Below, one piece after another: positions 1-10,965 of a DNA stretch of 64,000 bases. This stretch comes from Gymnopus androsaceus JB14 (Eukaryota > Basidiomycota > Agaricomycetes > Agaricales > Omphalotaceae), in NCBI GenBank assembly GCA_009733575.1, contig ML769469.1, positions 85,910 through 149,909 on the forward strand. Direction: 5' to 3'. Below the pieces are notes generated by a model. The model was not told the DNA's origin. It was given only the letters and a program-made list of their open reading frames with translations, and made no database searches. Made by a program: the position numbers and the translations under genes. Position 1 is the stretch's first letter. Each line of letters starts with the position of its first letter.

Positions 1-468
1 CTTACCACATCTCTAGGTCAGGTAACATCAGAAATTGAATCTGATCCTCTATCTGTTGCAGAAGCTATGCGACGACCTGACAGCTCCAAATGGTATGATG
101 CCATGAAGGACGAAATCTCCAGACTTCAGGAGCATGGAACCTATACAATTGTCACCCCACCTCCAGATGCAAATATTCTCACATCCAAATGGGTCTATCG
201 GACCAAGAAGGATGAACAAGGTCACATTACAGGACACCAAGCTCGTCTTGTTGTACGTGGATTTAATCAGATCCCAGACGTTGACTACTTCCCAGACGAA
301 ACATTCGCATCTGTCGCGAAACTTGCATCAGCCCATGCTATACTCAGCATTGGAGCTGAGAAGAGCATGATTATTCACCAAATGGACGTGAAATCAGCTT
401 ACCTTTACGGGAAATTGGACGACAACGAGCACATTTTTATGAAGGCACCTCCAGGCATTGAATATTAG
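1..468 (+). pseudogene. Ty1/copia reverse transcriptase fragment
   Basis: This frame is open from the window edge to a TAG at 466-468 and encodes the start of a copia-type reverse transcriptase (RVT_2). Visible motifs are the SKWVYRTK block, the ARLVVRGF block and QMDVKSAYLYGKLD, which holds the first catalytic Asp of the polymerase; it ends at the KAPPG block. In an intact element the YVDD box and RNase H would follow, but downstream sequence is not recognisable until about 1602. The element is therefore truncated on its left by the window edge and broken on its right by a stop and degenerate sequence. Family assignment is firm; activity is excluded. Confidence 0.9.
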
Positions 469-1601
469 CGTGGTACGATAAACGCCTCCAGTTGAGATCA
501 TAACACCTCTTATTGCTTTTTAATCCAAGCGTCCTGCAACGTCTTACGACGGAACCGTAGGAACAATCCCTAGGTATCGACCAATGGAGTTCAGGATTAC
601 CATATATCTAAAATATTTAAAGCTGATGCAGATGCGATTCCAGATCACATTAGATTAGCGTGTATCCTTCACAAAGTACTAAACTTAGAAGCGGAGCGCG
701 CGGTTGAACAAGCGTGTCATGATTCTTCTGATATATGCTGCCACCACTGTTGTTATCAGCAACACTACATTTAAAAAGTCACCTCTCTACCATTCACAAA
801 TTTGCAAACATGTGAACATTCATAGACAGGTATTATGGTTCAAACCGAAACTGCCCTGGCCAGAGATTCATCGAAGATATATATCTCGCAATGAGAGATT
901 CTAAATTACTGCTCGCCATAGGTGAATTCTCGTAGAGTTTAATTAGAATATCCGGATGAAATCCATTGGCTACTTAGCGATATGAGATCCGAAGATCTCT
1001 CCACATAATATGTGGACGAAAGTAACACTGCTGCTAGACAAACTCGAGCCATTTCTCTACCTGTACCGCGGTCATACATGACCGCCCATAAACTCTCTTG
1101 GCTAGAGCCCCGCAGATTCCAGGCATAGTATATAGATAACTAGCTTCTCCTATTCCTATACAATACCCACAGATTATACCAATTCTGTACACTTTAACAT
1201 AGATTATTCTACAAGAATTCTACATCCCAAAACCGGTCAAACGATAAGTATAAATATAATTCCGACTTTCCATAATTAGTATGCGAATACAACGCCTACA
1301 GAGAGTCTACTTTAGGTTGCGGCTCCTCCGCGAGTCACCGTGTATCCTCCGGCACGACTTCAGGCATAGCTCACACGTCCATCTCTTCCCCCTCCCTTTA
1401 TGCTGAGGGTCCTCGTAGTTCCCTTCGCGCGGGCCGGCGCAATGTTTTCACAATAACCGTGCAGGCACCGCTATCTACATTGAGAAAGCGGCGTGATTGC
1501 GCGCCCGTGTAATTACGAGCCAGTAGCGTGACAAACATAACAATCCACTGAAACCGCACACAACCTTTCGCGACCCTCAAGTATCCTAACCCTAGGAGAC
1601 A
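469..1601. other. Degenerate stretch inside the copia remnant
   Basis: No convincing coding sequence or RNA gene. It lies where the second half of the copia reverse transcriptase should be. Short open frames exist on both strands, but none shows the expected YVDD or tether motifs. I infer heavily mutated or replaced retrotransposon sequence. Confidence 0.4.
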
Positions 1602-1885
1602 GTCCAAGGCTATACGGATGCGGATGGTATGTCCCAAGAGGATTGACATGCTATTTCCGGTCAGACAATCAATCCGCCATCGCATTGGCGAAGGATGATC
1701 GTTTTCACGCTAGGACCAAACACATTGATATCCGATATCACTTCATCCGCTACGTCATCGAGGAAGGTAAAATACGTCTCACATACTGCCCTACCAAAAA
1801 CATGACGGCAGACATCTTCACCAAAGCCTTACCTTCGATGAAAGCCAAACACTTCGCAGCATCCATGGGATTAGCAAAGGTTTGA
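1602..1885 (+). pseudogene. Ty1/copia RNase H C-terminal fragment
   Basis: Two pieces of the copia RNase H region are joined out of frame. The first reads GYTDADGMSQED, a stop, then HAISG, matching the usual GYTDADWASQED-HAISG block. The second starts about 1660 in another frame and reads DNQSAIALAKDD, RTKHIDIRYHFIR and ADIFTKALP, the classical copia C-terminus. About 60-70 residues normally lie between these blocks, so an internal deletion removed them. The frame ends in TGA at 1883-1885, immediately before a purine-rich tract and the LTR, as expected for the 3' end of a copia polyprotein. Confidence 0.88.
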
Positions 1886-1892
1886 AGGGGAG

Positions 1893-2259
1893 TGTTGGAA
1901 TATCAAAGGTAAATATATTCTATTGAACTATACATGGAATGCTTTCTCGTAGTCTCCACTTGTTTGTATCACCATCCCATGCACTCCACTGTTATCGTCT
2001 TGCAGACTCCACATAGTCTCTCGCCAGTATCCACTTGCTCTCTCGTAGTACCCACTTTAGCGTATGGACAGTAGCCACACATATTCACACAGTAGCCACT
2101 TGCCCAATATATTCGTTTGTACATAGGACTGTATATAAGCCTAGGTAGCATACCCTGTAATAACACCGTCGTCCCCCATCAATCTGTGTGATTGTTACTA
2201 ATAAGTCCTGTGTGGACTTACTGCTGCTACTTCCTTATTAGGAACGTAACTCTAATACA
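1893..2259 (+). repeat. 3' LTR of the copia element
   Basis: The polyprotein end is followed by the purine tract AAGGGGAG and then TGTTGGAATATC, a typical copia LTR start. The proposed end is TCTAATACA at 2251-2259, giving TG...CA termini and a 367-bp LTR. A TATATAA box lies at 2132-2138. The middle carries imperfect short repeats around the words AGTA/CCCACTT. The 5' LTR is outside the window, so the target-site duplication cannot be checked. Confidence 0.75.
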
Positions 2260-2464
2260 GCCTTCAGTAATTCTTTCTTGACCTGCAGGTATCTGTGGAT
2301 CCAGTACATGAAAATTTTGCTAGACTTAAATGCCCTAGTTATTGAGTACTAGGACTAATGCTAGGACATACTGAATAGAATCACTATTAGTAGAACTAAA
2401 ATTAGTAAATTAATGCTTAAATACTAATGTAACTGGTGTTTTATTACAATAATACTTACTCTAC

Positions 2465-2660
2465 ACTTCAGGCTGCCCCAATTTATATCTTCTTAGTTAG
2501 ACCAAAGTGTAACAATCCACTATCTAATATGAAGTAAATCCACTGGAAATCCAGGGGCCAGCCTGGAATCCATGGTGTGACAGGTGTCACACTATGTGGA
2601 ATCCATGGACTACAAAATTTCTATGGAATCCATGAACTACAAAACATTGTAGTCTATGGA
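2465..2660 (+). repeat. Left inverted repeat of the 8.6 kb element
   Basis: Reverse complement of 10880-11078 with small indels. Landmarks in common: AGGCTGCCCCAATTTA, the run CTATCTAATATGAAGTAA, CCAGGGGCCAGCCTGG (itself nearly palindromic) and several GGAATCCATGGACTAC words. The inner end merges into the palindromic short-repeat family. Confidence 0.85.
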
Positions 2661-2889
2661 ATCCATGGACTAGAAAACATTGCTCCATCCCACTTGGGAA
2701 ACCAAGCACATGAGAGAGACCCAATCTAGGTTTCCTTTGCTAGTTCCATTGCATATATGCACCTGCAGGTACTTATTCTATATTGATCATATCGAATGGC
2801 CCAACCTCAAATTTTTTGAACAGAGTTTCCCTAAGCTGTCTGGTATGGTTTGAAATTTTATATTTTGGATCATAGAAAATGACCTGTGC

Positions 2890-3568
2890 AAGCACCAAAA
2901 TCATTAGTGATTTCTATCATCAGATTGAATGGTATCACTTGCTCTTGCTCCCAAATACTTCACCCTGGGTGATTAGAGGCTTTTTAACCATCTGAAATGA
3001 CTGGAAAGTTTTCAGATGCTATGAATATTTTAGGGTGTATTAAATGACTCATTTAAGTACTGCCACTGTACTGGAATCAGTAGTGATTTTCATCATCAGA
3101 TTGAATGGTACCGTTTACTTTTACTCAAAAATATGTTCATCTTGAGTGAGCAGATTCCTTTCAGCCATCTAAAATGACTGGAAATATCTCACAAGCATTG
3201 AATGTTCTCAGGTGTAGGAAATGTCCCATGTAAGTACTGCCACCATACTAGAATCAGTAGTAATTTCTATTGTCAGACTGAATGGTTTCACTTACTCCTG
3301 CTCCCAAATACATTCATCTTGAGTGAATAGAGGTGTTTCAACTGTCTGAAATGACAGGAAATTTGTCAGATGCATTGAATATTTTAGAGTGTAAGTAGTA
3401 AATGACCCATGTAAGTACCACTGCTGTACTGGAATCAGTAGTGATTTTCATTGTCAGATTGAATGGTACTGTTTACTTTTACTCCAAAATATGTGCATGT
3501 CAAGTGAGCAGAGTCCTTTCAACTGTCTAACATGACTGGAAATATTTCATCAGTATTGAATATTGTTG
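2890..3568 (+). repeat. ~177-bp tandem satellite-like repeat, left part
   Basis: Four successive units carry the landmark TAGT(G/A)ATTTTCAT...CAGATTGAATGGTA at about 2905, 3082, 3258 and 3439, spaced 176-181 bp. Each unit also has a TGAAATGACTGGAAAT block and a GTGTA(G)GAAATGAC block. Odd and even units resemble each other more than neighbours do, hinting at an older ~355-bp dimer. Confidence 0.85.
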
Positions 3569-4175
3569 GGTGTAGGTAGTGTGTGGCTCAGGTTGGGTTG
3601 GGTACCCCAAAGGTCAACCCAACCCAGACCCAATCAGCTGGGTATGGGTTTCTCTGGGTCCAGGTTGGGTTACAGCAAGAGGTGGGCAATCTCTGAATCG
3701 CGTACCAGAAACATGCCACATGGCTTGACATGGGAATTGATGGCAAGATGATGCCGTGCCAGAAACTGCTTGTTCTTTGCTTGTATAAGTATTTCATTTA
3801 CAATGAGTCTTTACACCAATGTTTACTATGTATTGTTAACTGAACAAGTGGATTGTTGTTTTTGCTCTTGTTCTGTGGTCGCTCCATGTAATTGAAAAAA
3901 TAAGTCTGAGTGCTCAGCACAGCATCATCTTACCATCAATTCCCATGTCAAGCCATGTGGCATGTTTCTGGTACGCAATTCAGAGATTGCCCACCTCTTG
4001 GGTTACGGTTTTTTCTGGGTGAAGTTTGATTGTTTTGTTCATTTTAACTACACTTAACTTACAGTATTTGAATGAGTAAAAATAATGGATGGCCCATTGT
4101 AGACATTGTATTAGGTGTTTATTGGACTTAAAATTGTAGTTTGTTTGTAGTTACATTAAAACTTACATTTAAAAA

Positions 4176-4865
4176 TAGAGGTGGGCACGAATACATACTC
4201 AAGTATATTTGTTATTCATGGTACAAATATTTGTCACCTCAAATCCACTATTTATACTCGAGTATATTCACGAATAGATATTTGTGAATAACAAGTATTT
4301 TAGGACAAATACTCGAGTATACTTGTGATTAATTAACAACATTACAAATAAAGTAAATATAGGCTCAAACATGTAAGTAATAATGTTGAAGTACTATATT
4401 AGTGTTTAATAATAATATAAATACAGTCTGTATACATTTCCGAGTACTATTACATGACACAAAATTGTGGCAGTACTGAGAATTGAACTCCTATCACAGG
4501 AAGGCCTGACCTTAGTCCAGAGTCGGTGCCCACAACCACTAAGCCACACAGATTTTATTACAGTTACATGTCAATAACATTATATACATATTCAAACATA
4601 GCCAAATTAAGTTATATAGTGAATGTTTGCTGAAGTAATGAATACCTCACATGCTTGTGCTAACAAGCACATGATATCAGTGAATATTCGCGAATATTCA
4701 TGAATAAAGTACATCAAATATTTGTGGCATCAAACTGGCTATTTATACTTGAGTAAGTATTCGTGTAACGAATATATTTGTCACTCGTGACTAATTATTT
4801 GTGAGTAATGAATGGCTAAATACTCATGAATACTCATGAATATTCACTATTCATGCCCATCTCTA
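4176..4865. mobile_element. hAT-like MITE, TAGAGRTGGGCA family (690 bp)
   Basis: Inverted termini TAGAGGTGGGCACGAATA / TAGAGATGGGCATGAATA with 8-bp target duplication TTTAAAAA on both sides (4168-4175 and 4866-4873). The interior is AT-rich with many copies of ACTCGAGTAT, ATTCGTGAATA and related self-complementary words, and it holds a tRNA-like sequence. A second family member lies at 8525-8938. Confidence 0.9.
4478..4550 (-). ncRNA. tRNA-like sequence with pol III A and B boxes
   Basis: On the minus strand the A box TGGCTTAGTGG (4546-4536) fits the consensus TRGCNNAGYGG exactly, and GAGTTCAATTCTC (4490-4478) resembles a B box. Spacing and a small hairpin in the variable region suit a type-II tRNA-derived sequence, but the acceptor stem does not pair well. 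Most likely a tRNA-derived SINE fragment or tRNA pseudogene captured by the surrounding MITE. Confidence 0.5.
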
Positions 4866-5337
4866 TTTAAAAATGCTTGAAAACCAAGGAAACCCAATGT
4901 TAAAATACCTTTAAATACCCTAGATGGATGCCAGATATCTAATTAGGGTTTAAAACAGTCATTTAAACATAATGATGGTAACATTTCTATTATAAAAACC
5001 TTGCAAATCTTGAAAATGCAATGAAAACAGTGTTTTCAAGCCATAATTTATAAACACTATCTTAAAATATGTTGTTGGGCACCATAGATGCGTGCCTGGT
5101 CCCAAATTATTACAGAGAGCTTACAATAGCTGTTTGAATGCAGTTATATATTACAATTTTTATTATAGAAACACTCAAAATCATTAAAAATGTAAGTATT
5201 CTTAGTTCTACATAGGTGGATCCGGGTATATTGCTCGGTCTTGGGTGTGCAGAGCTGGACCCAACCCAACCCGGCACAGCCACCCGACCCGGAAACCCGG
5301 CTTATCCAGCATACCTGAGCCACACACTAGGTGTAGG

Positions 5338-5550
5338 AAATGACCTGTCTAAGTACCGCCACCATACTGGTATCAATAGTGATTTCTATTGTCAGATTGA
5401 ATGGTATCACTTACTCTTGCTCCTAAATACATTCATTCTGGGTGATTAGAAGCTTTTCTACTGTCTGAAATGACTGGAAATCTTTTGGGTGCATTGAATC
5501 TTTTAAGATGTAGTAATGACCTATGGAATCAGTAGTGATTTTCATTGTCA
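5338..5550 (+). repeat. ~177-bp tandem repeat, right part
   Basis: The same repeat resumes directly after the inserted element at 3577-5329, with further landmarks at about 5377 and 5529. The interrupted unit can be rejoined across the insertion, so the array existed before the insertion. Confidence 0.85.
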
Positions 5551-6259
5551 GATTGAACTGTACCCCCTGCACTAAAAACTATAGTAGTGCATGGATTCCA
5601 TGAACTTGTGAGACCCGGTGCACAAAACGGATTTCAAACCAATGTATCCCAAATGTTTTGCACCTAGATGTAAGTGGAGACCAAACGTGACCACCCAGGG
5701 TAACTGTGCTGTAAGGTGGGTCTGGACAGTAGTATGAGTGTTGTACAAAACAGCACAAGCCTCGGAGGTGCAAGGAGCAGTGTGCAGGCCACCCAATGAC
5801 ATAATCAGGAGGTATCAGGTGGTATTGTGGTCTGACAACCAGAAGTGAGTGGAAGCGGATGGAGTATGGATGAAGGGGTAGTCCAAAAGGTGTAGCGTGT
5901 CCAAAAATGGATAATGCAAGTGGACTACAGTGAATGCAGATGGAAATAGGGTGGAAGCAGATGGAATAAGGTGGGAGCAGATGGAATAGGGTGAAAGCGG
6001 ATGGTGCCAGAGGTTCTAGAGGTGGCAAAACCCAAATAGGAAGCTCCTGGGGAGCTTTGGTCATAAAGTCGTAAACAGAGATAGAAGACAGTGAGCTCTG
6101 GATATAGATTTGAGATCTACAGATGGAGCCTTGCAGTCAATGCAGATGACAGTTAGCCTTTGAATGGAGCTCAGAAGGCACAACTGGTTGGAACAGACAA
6201 AACAGAGAGACAGAGACAGAGACAGAAGCAAAATGGTGATACACCAATTTTTTGGCTAA
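5551..6259. other. Non-coding stretch with short repeats
   Basis: No supported gene. It holds one copy of the GGATTCCATG palindromic word (5590), four imperfect ~22-bp units with the core AGCAGATGGAATA/GG (5835-6003) and a GAGACA microsatellite at 6208-6226. The open minus-strand frame at 5579-6064 has low-complexity composition and no recognised motif. Confidence 0.6.
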
Positions 6260-6974
6260 GGCCCTGTTCTGCAACCGCGACTCAGTAAATTTGATACAAG
6301 TGATTTATGCGAGAGTGTCCCTAACAAATTTTGATGCAAGAGAGCACAACTACATGCGACTACGCAGTTCCATCAGGTGACCTGTGTGATTTTGGACTGA
6401 TACAATCCGATAAATCCAGCTGGCACCAATCAATGAATTTGCTTATTCTCCTCAACATACTGGGCTATTTCAAAAGTTTTTTCTTGCCAAATGCCCATGC
6501 ACGGTTGACCAAAGTCAGGACTGCTACATCCGTAAAAACAAACAAGAAAAAAGTAGCATCTTTTGCTACTATTGCAGCTGCAGCAGCTGTAGTTACTGAT
6601 ATAGCAAGCAATTTTGATTTTGGTTTCCTGGGTTTCTTTCCTTTCTTGGAAGCTGGAGTCTCCGGGTTGGCATTCTCCTTGTCACCAGCAACATCTGGTT
6701 CTGCAGTGGACATGGTTTCTGCAGGGAGGGAAGATGGGAGTAGAGAGCAAATCAACAAACAAGGGTGCGCGCGCATGTAGGCACGTGCGGAGTCACATAT
6801 GTCACAGTGCAATTACTCAAAAAATGAAATTGTGCAGTAGTTCGTAGTTACGGAACACAAAATATGCGAGACAAGAAGCTATGTTCCTTAAATTTAGCTC
6901 CTTGCATTTCTCACAGTAATTTGGCTGGTAGAAATCAGTCGTATCACATGGAGTTGCGGTTGCAGAACGGGGCC
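6260..6974. mobile_element. Non-autonomous PIF-Harbinger element (715 bp)
   Basis: Termini are inverted copies of GGCCCYGTTCTGCAACCGC, very close to the GGCCCTGTTTG ends of PIF/Harbinger (Tourist-type) elements, and the 3-bp duplication TAA flanks it (6257-6259, 6975-6977). Inside, the minus strand has a short Lys/Pro-rich frame (start Met about 6714, MSTAEPDVAGDK then SKKGKKPRKPKSK). This resembles the N-terminus of the accessory protein of the Harbinger element at 43233-47002, so the element is probably an internal-deletion derivative of a related copy. Confidence 0.85.
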
Positions 6975-6977
6975 TAA

Positions 6978-8421
6978 GGCTAGAGCTGCGTAGAACTGAT
7001 AATCCTAAGTTCTGCTTGTAACAAAACACAGTCAATAAGAGGACTATAGTGAGCCCAAGCTGATAGTTAAAATCCATTGAGGACCTATTGTACCTAAGAG
7101 GTTGCAGAGTAATGGTACATATAATGGTACCATACTTACCTTTGTGAATGTGCCTTGATCAAAGTCCTATGCGTGGTATAGTGTAGCAAGGCAAGCTTGT
7201 TGGATAACAAGTTGCTGACCAAGGCAGATAAACAAGCCCACATACAAGCTATACTAGGCTAGGTCATTGAAGGATATACACAAGGGATCAAAGTCTTAAC
7301 CAAGGCATTGCTTCTGCAATCAGCTCACCAAGGAGTCTTCACAACACTCAATTTTATTAAACAAAGCAAGGTGGACCAAGAGGGGTAAGCACCTTAATAG
7401 GTGCCCCCAAAAGTTGATGCTCACTGGAAAGCACCTAGGCAAATTCTTGCAGCAAGCCAATGTGGCCACATGACCAAACTTGCTGTAGCTACTTCAGGAG
7501 CATGGAAGGACTAGGGAGAATCTCTATCCGAGCCTTAGTATTTTCCCAAGATCCATATGCTAGCAAGCATCTAGACTTGAGACCACATGGAACTAGGAAT
7601 AATAACTAGTCTCCCTTTGATGAGGAAAAACATAGAATACTTCCAAGGGCTATTCTGCTAAAGGAACTAGTGAACTTTGTAAAAGGCAAATGACTTGAGT
7701 TGATTTGGACCAAAATCCCAAAAGTCAACCCAATCAAGGAAGACAAATGAACAAGGCAGAGAAATGACAAGGCAAAACCATAGCACACATGTATATATGA
7801 ACATTATTTCATCTTTTCCTATTTTACTTATTCTGAAGTTTCACTTTATCTTGCTCAGTTTCTCTCATTTTCCTATTTATTGTATCTCGCTCAGTATATA
7901 AGGGTAGCTACTCTATCTCGGAATGACAAGTTAGACTTGATACCTGAAACGCAGCTCTATCTTAGGACCTGTAGTGATTTGTACACACTCAGATGTGTCT
8001 GTATTGTCCTCTACAACCTTTGAAATGGGTAGCCTTCTTGTAACCTCAATAATATTGAGGCAATTTGATCTACTTCCCAGCTATTAAGTCGAGCATTCCT
8101 GGTTTGCGTCTCGGAGAGAGGTCACATCAGTCCTAGGACTGCAGGTGGAGCCTAACGTGCACATCTTGCTGAGCCCGTTGCTGATTAGGAAAGGTCTTGG
8201 ACCCAAGGGTTGGCTTGGTGTAGTTTTAGTGAGGAAGCTCCTCGGAGTATTAGCTAGCTTACCAACAGATTCTACCTCTTGCCTGCTCTTCACTGAGTGT
8301 GTTAAAAATGCCTACTCGAGTGATTTGTGCAGCAGCCATATAAGCTTGTTTGGTAAGTTGCAGGATTCCCTGAGAGTTGGAGTATCATTGTGCAGCAATA
8401 TAAAGGCTCCCAATTCATGCT
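6978..8421. other. Non-coding stretch, possible decayed LTR
   Basis: No supported gene. A TATATAAGG box (7895-7903) followed by a CT-rich tract and AATAATATTGAGG (about 8048) has the look of an LTR promoter and polyadenylation region, but I could not define TG...CA ends or a partner. The frames here (for example 8145-8423) show no protein motif. Confidence 0.35.
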
Positions 8422-9005
8422 AAGTTGTTTGTTGAGTTGGCGTACTTGACACGTGCTTGAGTGTTTCACCTTGGGTATGCAAAGTTGTTTGTTGAGTCAG
8501 CATACTTGACCCATGCTTCACTGGTAGAGATGGGCACAAATATATTCACAAATACCTGAGTATTGGGCAATGTTCAATGAATAGCCAATGGGAATTCTGG
8601 ACAGCATGAGTACCACAGTACACAAATTAATGAAGGAGTAGTTAAGCTGCATTCCTGTCAAATCTCTATCACATTTGGATCATTTCCCCATGCTCCAGCC
8701 ACCAAAGAGGCTCCATAAATACTAAAAATGCATGAAACGAATATATTTGTGGTTTTTGAGCATATTTTGATCACTGGAGCATGGGGAAATAATCCAAGTA
8801 TAATGAAAATTTGATCAGGATGTTGCTCATCTATTTCTCCACCAGTTTATATACTATTTTTTACTCATTCTGATCAGAATCTCAGTGGCTATTCACCAAA
8901 CAAACAAATATTCATGCATATATTTGTGCCCATCTCTATGCTTCAGTGTTCATGCAGATATGCAAAGTTGTTTGTTGAGTTGGCGTACTTGACTCGGGCT
9001 TTGGT
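8422..9005 (+). repeat. ~60-80 bp direct repeat, three units, split by a MITE
   Basis: The word AGTTGTTTGTTGAGT followed by (T/C)(G/A)GC(G/A)TACTTGAC recurs at about 8422, 8480 and 8965. The second and third copies are separated by the MITE at 8525-8938. Confidence 0.75.
8525..8938. mobile_element. hAT-like MITE, second copy of TAGAGRTGGGCA family
   Basis: Inverted termini TAGAGATGGGCACAAATAT, the family seen at 4176-4865 but shorter (414 bp). The flanks carry an imperfect direct repeat TGCTTCA(C/G)TG. It contains an internal inverted pair around the words CATTTCCCCATGCTCC / GGAGCATGGGGAAATA. Confidence 0.8.
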
Positions 9006-9611
9006 GTTTGCTTTCCCCCCTCAATTAGTCTAGCATGTCATTGTACATTAGTTGACTTTTCACAACCTTCCTCCAATACAAACCTTGTTCATTTGCACTG
9101 CCTGTGCCTCTGTCAAGTGCTTTCTTTACAAATCAAATAGTAGTAGAGGGAGCCTTTGACAACCTCCTTCCTTGCATTAATTAAACCTTTCAGATTCAAT
9201 CTTATTGGGGTGATTGTTGTTTGGTTGGTTTTCATACCTAGCACAAATCTAACTCATCAATGGGATTGATTTGGTAATAACAGTAACAGTGGTAATAACA
9301 GACTAGGGTACATGGACCCAGGGTGTCTACTAATATACTGTAGGGAGGCTGTCTAAGTCATTGGGAGGGCTTGGTGGATAGCTATCAAGTGCAGGAGGCA
9401 CCCAGAAGGCAGGATAACTGGTAATCACATGTAGAAAGTGCCCGGCAGGCAGGATAAATGGTAAATATGCATGGGAAGCACCCACAATTTAGGTAATGAG
9501 TGTGGGAGGTATCCACGGATGGTCACCAAGTGTGGGAAACATTAGCAGGTGGTTAACGAGTGCTGGGAGTGTCTGGAAATGAGCCAAGGCCTGACAGAAC
9601 TACTATAGTTC
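9006..9611. other. Non-coding stretch with short G-rich repeats
   Basis: No gene supported. Between about 9350 and 9560 there are loose repeats of (A)GTGTGGGAGG/GGTAA-CACCCA words. Confidence 0.55.
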
Positions 9612-9678
9612 ATAGTGCGTGGAATCCATGTGCTACTTTATTTTGTAGTCCATGGATTCCATACACTACTACATGGAT

Positions 9679-10546
9679 CAAGGGGTGTTCGACCCACTAA
9701 GTCCCGACATGACCTTGTTTTTGGGTCATAAGGATTCATGGAGCCCCCCCCCCCCCCTTCCACCTCCTATATATAGTATTTTCCCACACTTCAGAGGATT
9801 TACAACTTCAAATTTGTATTACATAACAATTTTTTCTCCTTTGCACCTTTAAACAACATTTTCAGAGGCAATTTAATACACAGCAGTTAATCTAAGTTCA
9901 ATTCAACCTGGTGTAAGTGCACTTGCATTGACAATATCTTTTAATGGAGGTGCTAAATTGGTACTAAAATGCATTGTATCCTATAAAATCCATGTTTTTC
10001 AGGGAGATTTGAGATGTTGAGTGCTTTAAATGGTTTTTACACCTTATTTCAGTGGTTGAATTGACCTAGAACACCCCTCAGAGCCTCAATAGTATGAAAA
10101 AATTTTCAGCCATACTGTACATAGATGTAGGGAGGCAACCATGAGTCTGACCGTGACAGGTTTTTTTGACTCCAGGTTAGCAACCTGAGCTTGGATGGCT
10201 TGGACAGTTGAGATATCAGGCAACCAATACTACCTTTACTCATCCATATAGACTGGTCTTCTACCTATACTATTGTATTTTTCTTCCAGATCATGTTTTG
10301 GGAGCTCTTAAACAAGAACGCAGCTCTTGGGAATTTTTGGGGAATTTTATTGAATTTTAACCGATTTTGTCACGGTTTTTGCACTAGCAACCACCTCAAA
10401 AATGACCGTGATGTCACGGCAAATAGGCAACGCAACCAGGGCGATCGTGACCGTGACCGTTGCCTCCCTACATCTATGTACAGTAAGCACTTCTCAGACC
10501 CCCCCCCCCAGGTCATGTCAGTGCTTATTTTTTTGAACACCCCTTG
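9679..10546. mobile_element. Non-autonomous hAT-like element (868 bp)
   Basis: Termini CAAGGGGTGTTC...GAACACCCCTTG are inverted and are followed on both sides by a matching GACATGACCT block and C-runs. The 8-bp duplication ACATGGAT flanks it (9671-9678, 10547-10554). It landed in a GGATTCCAT palindromic repeat array and itself carries a TA-flanked MITE at 10115-10483. No transposase frame. Confidence 0.88.
10115..10483. mobile_element. TA-flanked MITE (Tc1/mariner-like, 369 bp)
   Basis: Inverted termini CTGTACATAGATGTAGGG continue into GGCAAC, followed by GACCGTGAC words on both sides. A TA dinucleotide flanks each end (10113-10114 and 10484-10485), as expected for Tc1/mariner-type insertion. 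It is nested in the hAT-like element 9679-10546. Confidence 0.8.
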
Positions 10547-10554
10547 ACATGGAT

Positions 10555-10965
10555 TCCATAGACTACAAGATTTTATAGTCCATGGATTCCCATGGATTCC
10601 ATAGACCACTATATTTTGTAGTCCATGGATTCCCATGGATTCCATAGACCACTATATTTTGTAGTCCATGGATTCCCATGGATTCCATAGACTATATTTG
10701 TGTCCATGGATTCCATACACTACTACATGGATTTCATAGACTACTGCATTTTGTAGTCTGTAGATTCCACAGACCATGGATTCCATAGACAATGTTATTT
10801 TATAGTCCATAGATTCCACAGACTACTATATTTTGCAGTTCATGGATTCCATAGACTACAATATTTTTTAGTCCATGGATTCCACAGACTAGTATATTCT
10901 GTAGTTCATGGATTCCATAGACTGCAATATTTTGTAGTCCATGGATTCCATATAGTGTGGCACCT
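10555..10965 (+). repeat. Array of palindromic ~36-50 bp repeats
   Basis: About ten imperfect units of GTAGTCCATGGATTCCATAGACTAC spaced by ATATTTT. Each unit is almost its own reverse complement, so single strands can form hairpins. Related units lie left of the inserted hAT element (9612-9678), at 2560-2690 and singly at 5590. Confidence 0.85.

Larger units (their letters stand above)
3577..5329. mobile_element. Non-autonomous hAT-like element (1753 bp)
   Basis: Termini are inverted copies of TAGTGTGTGGCTCAGG. The 8-bp direct repeat GGTGTAGG flanks the element (3569-3576 and 5330-5337), which is diagnostic of the hAT superfamily. Subterminal regions are rich in GGGTTGGGT / ACCCAACCC words on both ends, a plausible transposase-binding pattern. 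No transposase frame is present. It interrupts the 177-bp satellite and contains a second hAT-like element at 4176-4865. Confidence 0.88.

Noticed and set aside
5579..6064. Minus-strand 161-codon frame
   Set aside because: Composition follows short GGAAGCAGATGG-type repeats; low complexity (His/Leu/Pro), no start context, no homology-like motif.
6331..6780. Plus-strand 149-codon frame with an Ala-rich stretch
   Set aside because: It lies opposite the Lys-rich minus-strand relic inside the TAA-flanked Harbinger derivative; it is a shadow of that sequence and shows no motif of its own.
7130..8040. Solo LTR of a Gypsy element
   Set aside because: A promoter-like TATATAAGG is present, but I found neither TG...CA ends, target duplication, primer site nor second copy; kept only as a low-confidence remark.
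10555..10965. CRISPR-like array
   Set aside because: Repeats are imperfect palindromes with near-constant, AT-rich, non-unique spacers; the host is a eukaryote and no cas gene is present.
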